From Bacillota bacterium (GTDB lineage Bacteria; Bacillota; Clostridia; Peptostreptococcales; Anaerovoracaceae): a stretch of DNA of 64,000 nucleotides. How positions within the stretch are numbered: the stretch's first letter is position 1; the number at the start of each line of letters is the position of its first letter. The notes beneath the pieces were generated by a model. That model was not told the origin of the DNA and searched no databases. It worked only from the letters and a program-made list of their open reading frames with translations. The DNA lies in assembly GCA_022790955.1 (NCBI GenBank), contig JAAVYD010000119.1, positions 1 to 64,000 on the forward strand, written 5' to 3'. Made by a program: the position numbers and the translations under genes. Shown here in pieces: positions 63,053 through 64,000 of this stretch.

Positions 63053-63832
63053 ATGAATGACAGGGATAAATCTGATAAAATTCTCAGGGAACTGGAAGAA
63101 CAGCAATGCGATCTGGTTATGATAAGTCTGGGAAAATATTTTAAAGAAGAATCTATGCATCAGCTTGAAGAATGGGAGGAGGAGATAAATACAACAGAGC
63201 TGCCGGAAACTTTGGATTACAAGCTAAAGAAAATCACGGAGAAGTACGAGAAAGCCGATATAGCTGTTGTCAGGAAACGCCGGAGGAAATCTTATCTCAG
63301 GGTTTGCAGCCTGATGCTTGCAGTAATGGTCTGCGTTGGCGGGGTTTCTCTTGCGAGTTCGGAAGCTATGCGAAAGACCGTTTATAACGTTTTGTTCGCT
63401 CCGGGCGACGGCAATGTTGAGGTAAGTTTTAAAGAAGCGAATGCCGATGTCAATATTCCGGCGGATATGGAAACGATTTTGTATCCGGATTATTTGCCGG
63501 AGGGGTATGTGCTACATAAAGTAGAAAATGATAAAGGTGGAGTAGAAATTGTTTTTTATAATGATGTTGACTATATAGTAATTAGTTATAAAAGTGAAGA
63601 GGTTATTTTATCTTTAGATTTAGAAAAAAGTGAAAATGAAGTTGTAGCTGTTAATAATGAAAAGGCTGTGATTCAAAACAAAGATTCAAAGTACATTTTA
63701 TTTTATAGATCAGGTGATTATAATATTTCATTATCATGTAGTCAAGATATAGATAAAGATAAGATTATCCAAATAGCAGAAAATATCAAAATATATTCTG
63801 TAAATGAATTAAAAGAAAAGTTAGTTAAGTAA
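63053..63832 (+). CDS. Second putative membrane anti-sigma factor (DUF4367-type)
   Basis: The 259-residue protein has a charged cytoplasmic N-terminus (about 80 residues), one TM helix (VCSLMLAVMVCVGGVSLA, about 84-101) and an external domain with LYPDYLPEGYVLHKVE and YNISLSCSQDIDKDKIIQIAENIKIY. These align with VYPYYLPDGFELKKLD and YNISGDADKETLIKIAAEIDVY of the paralogue at 15772. It follows its sigma factor by 8 nt. Confidence 0.8.
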   Translation: MNDRDKSDKILRELEEQQCDLVMISLGKYFKEESMHQLEEWEEEINTTELPETLDYKLKKITEKYEKADIAVVRKRRRKSYLRVCSLMLAVMVCVGGVSLASSEAMRKTVYNVLFAPGDGNVEVSFKEANADVNIPADMETILYPDYLPEGYVLHKVENDKGGVEIVFYNDVDYIVISYKSEEVILSLDLEKSENEVVAVNNEKAVIQNKDSKYILFYRSGDYNISLSCSQDIDKDKIIQIAENIKIYSVNELKEKLVK

Positions 63833-63896
63833 AATAATAAATTAAAAAGATATTTTGCTTAGATTTAAGAATAGTATATTTTAGGAGAAATTGTTT

Positions 63897-64000
63897 ATGT
63901 TACATAAATTAAAGATTATAGTTATTTCCATATTGCTTATGGCTATGTTTACAACAACCTGTTGTTTTGCTGATGCAAGTTCTCCATCTGTTGCAATCAG
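63897..64000 (+). CDS. Secreted protein, N-terminal fragment (runs off the window)
   Basis: ATG 63897, 9 nt after AGGAG, opens a signal-peptide frame (MLHKLKIIVISILLMAMF, then TTTCCFADASSPSVAI) still open at the window end. It is 64 nt downstream of the anti-sigma gene and repeats the pattern of secreted genes next to the first sigma cassette. The family cannot be told from 34 residues. Confidence 0.7.
   Translation, partial: MLHKLKIIVISILLMAMFTTTCCFADASSPSVAI

Overview
The window looks like a chromosomal segment from a low-GC, endospore-forming Gram-positive anaerobe of the class Clostridia. The grounds are spmA/spmB and an AbrB/SpoVT-type regulator, SLH-domain and wall-anchored surface proteins, strong AGGAGG-type ribosome binding sites, frequent GTG/TTG starts, AT-rich spacers and uridine-rich hairpin terminators. 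A family-level placement cannot be made from the sequence alone. I found no rRNA, tRNA, tmRNA, insertion sequence, prophage or CRISPR array.

Region 1 (1-20.6 kb) is mostly housekeeping. It holds clpP-clpX-lon and the ribosome-assembly GTPase engB (ysxC), then hpt, a PduL-type phosphotransacylase followed by deoC, and a hot-dog thioesterase. An AbrB-type regulator, spmA-spmB, murA, a nicotinamidase-like hydrolase, an RluD-type pseudouridine synthase, signal peptidase I and smpB follow. Inside it lies a regulatory cassette (14.4-17.2 kb): an ECF-like sigma factor overlapping its putative anti-sigma factor, flanked by two secreted-protein genes. Both flanking genes carry the same unusual promoter (TGAAAC, 18 nt, GTCTTATA). 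A second sigma/anti-sigma pair followed by a secreted-protein gene lies at the right edge (62.5-64 kb).

Region 2 (20.7-35.1 kb) starts with a decayed Vat/CatB-like acetyltransferase pseudogene. After it comes a large Ter-type (tellurite/chemical stress) gene neighbourhood: a PRTase-TRSP protein, a StiP-type PRTase with a PELOTA-like C-terminus, a divergent HtrA-like protease whose N-terminal half resembles YceG, a rhomboid protease, YceG, TelA, two TerD proteins, a PMCA-type Ca2+ ATPase and a HAD hydrolase. The domain content suggests a calcium-linked, membrane-associated stress system with two proteolytic arms.

Region 3 (35.3-52.2 kb) is rich in surface functions. It has a 1744-residue beta-helix wall protein with an apparent ATA start codon and a degenerate sorting motif, and a LytTR/GHKL two-component system next to two unrecognised soluble proteins. 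It also has a short MGMT-like protein, an ApbE lipoprotein, a 1410-residue SLH protein and a secreted Cys/Gly/His-rich repeat protein.

Region 4 (52.5-61.3 kb) concerns uptake and salvage. It contains upp and uraA, with uraA overlapping a potD-like gene, then potB-potC-potA, a PfkB-family sugar or nucleoside kinase and an ADP-ribosylglycohydrolase. The co-location suggests, but does not prove, that the ABC system serves nucleoside or ribosyl salvage rather than only polyamine uptake. A 1.25 kb gene-free AT-rich stretch then leads to the second sigma cassette.
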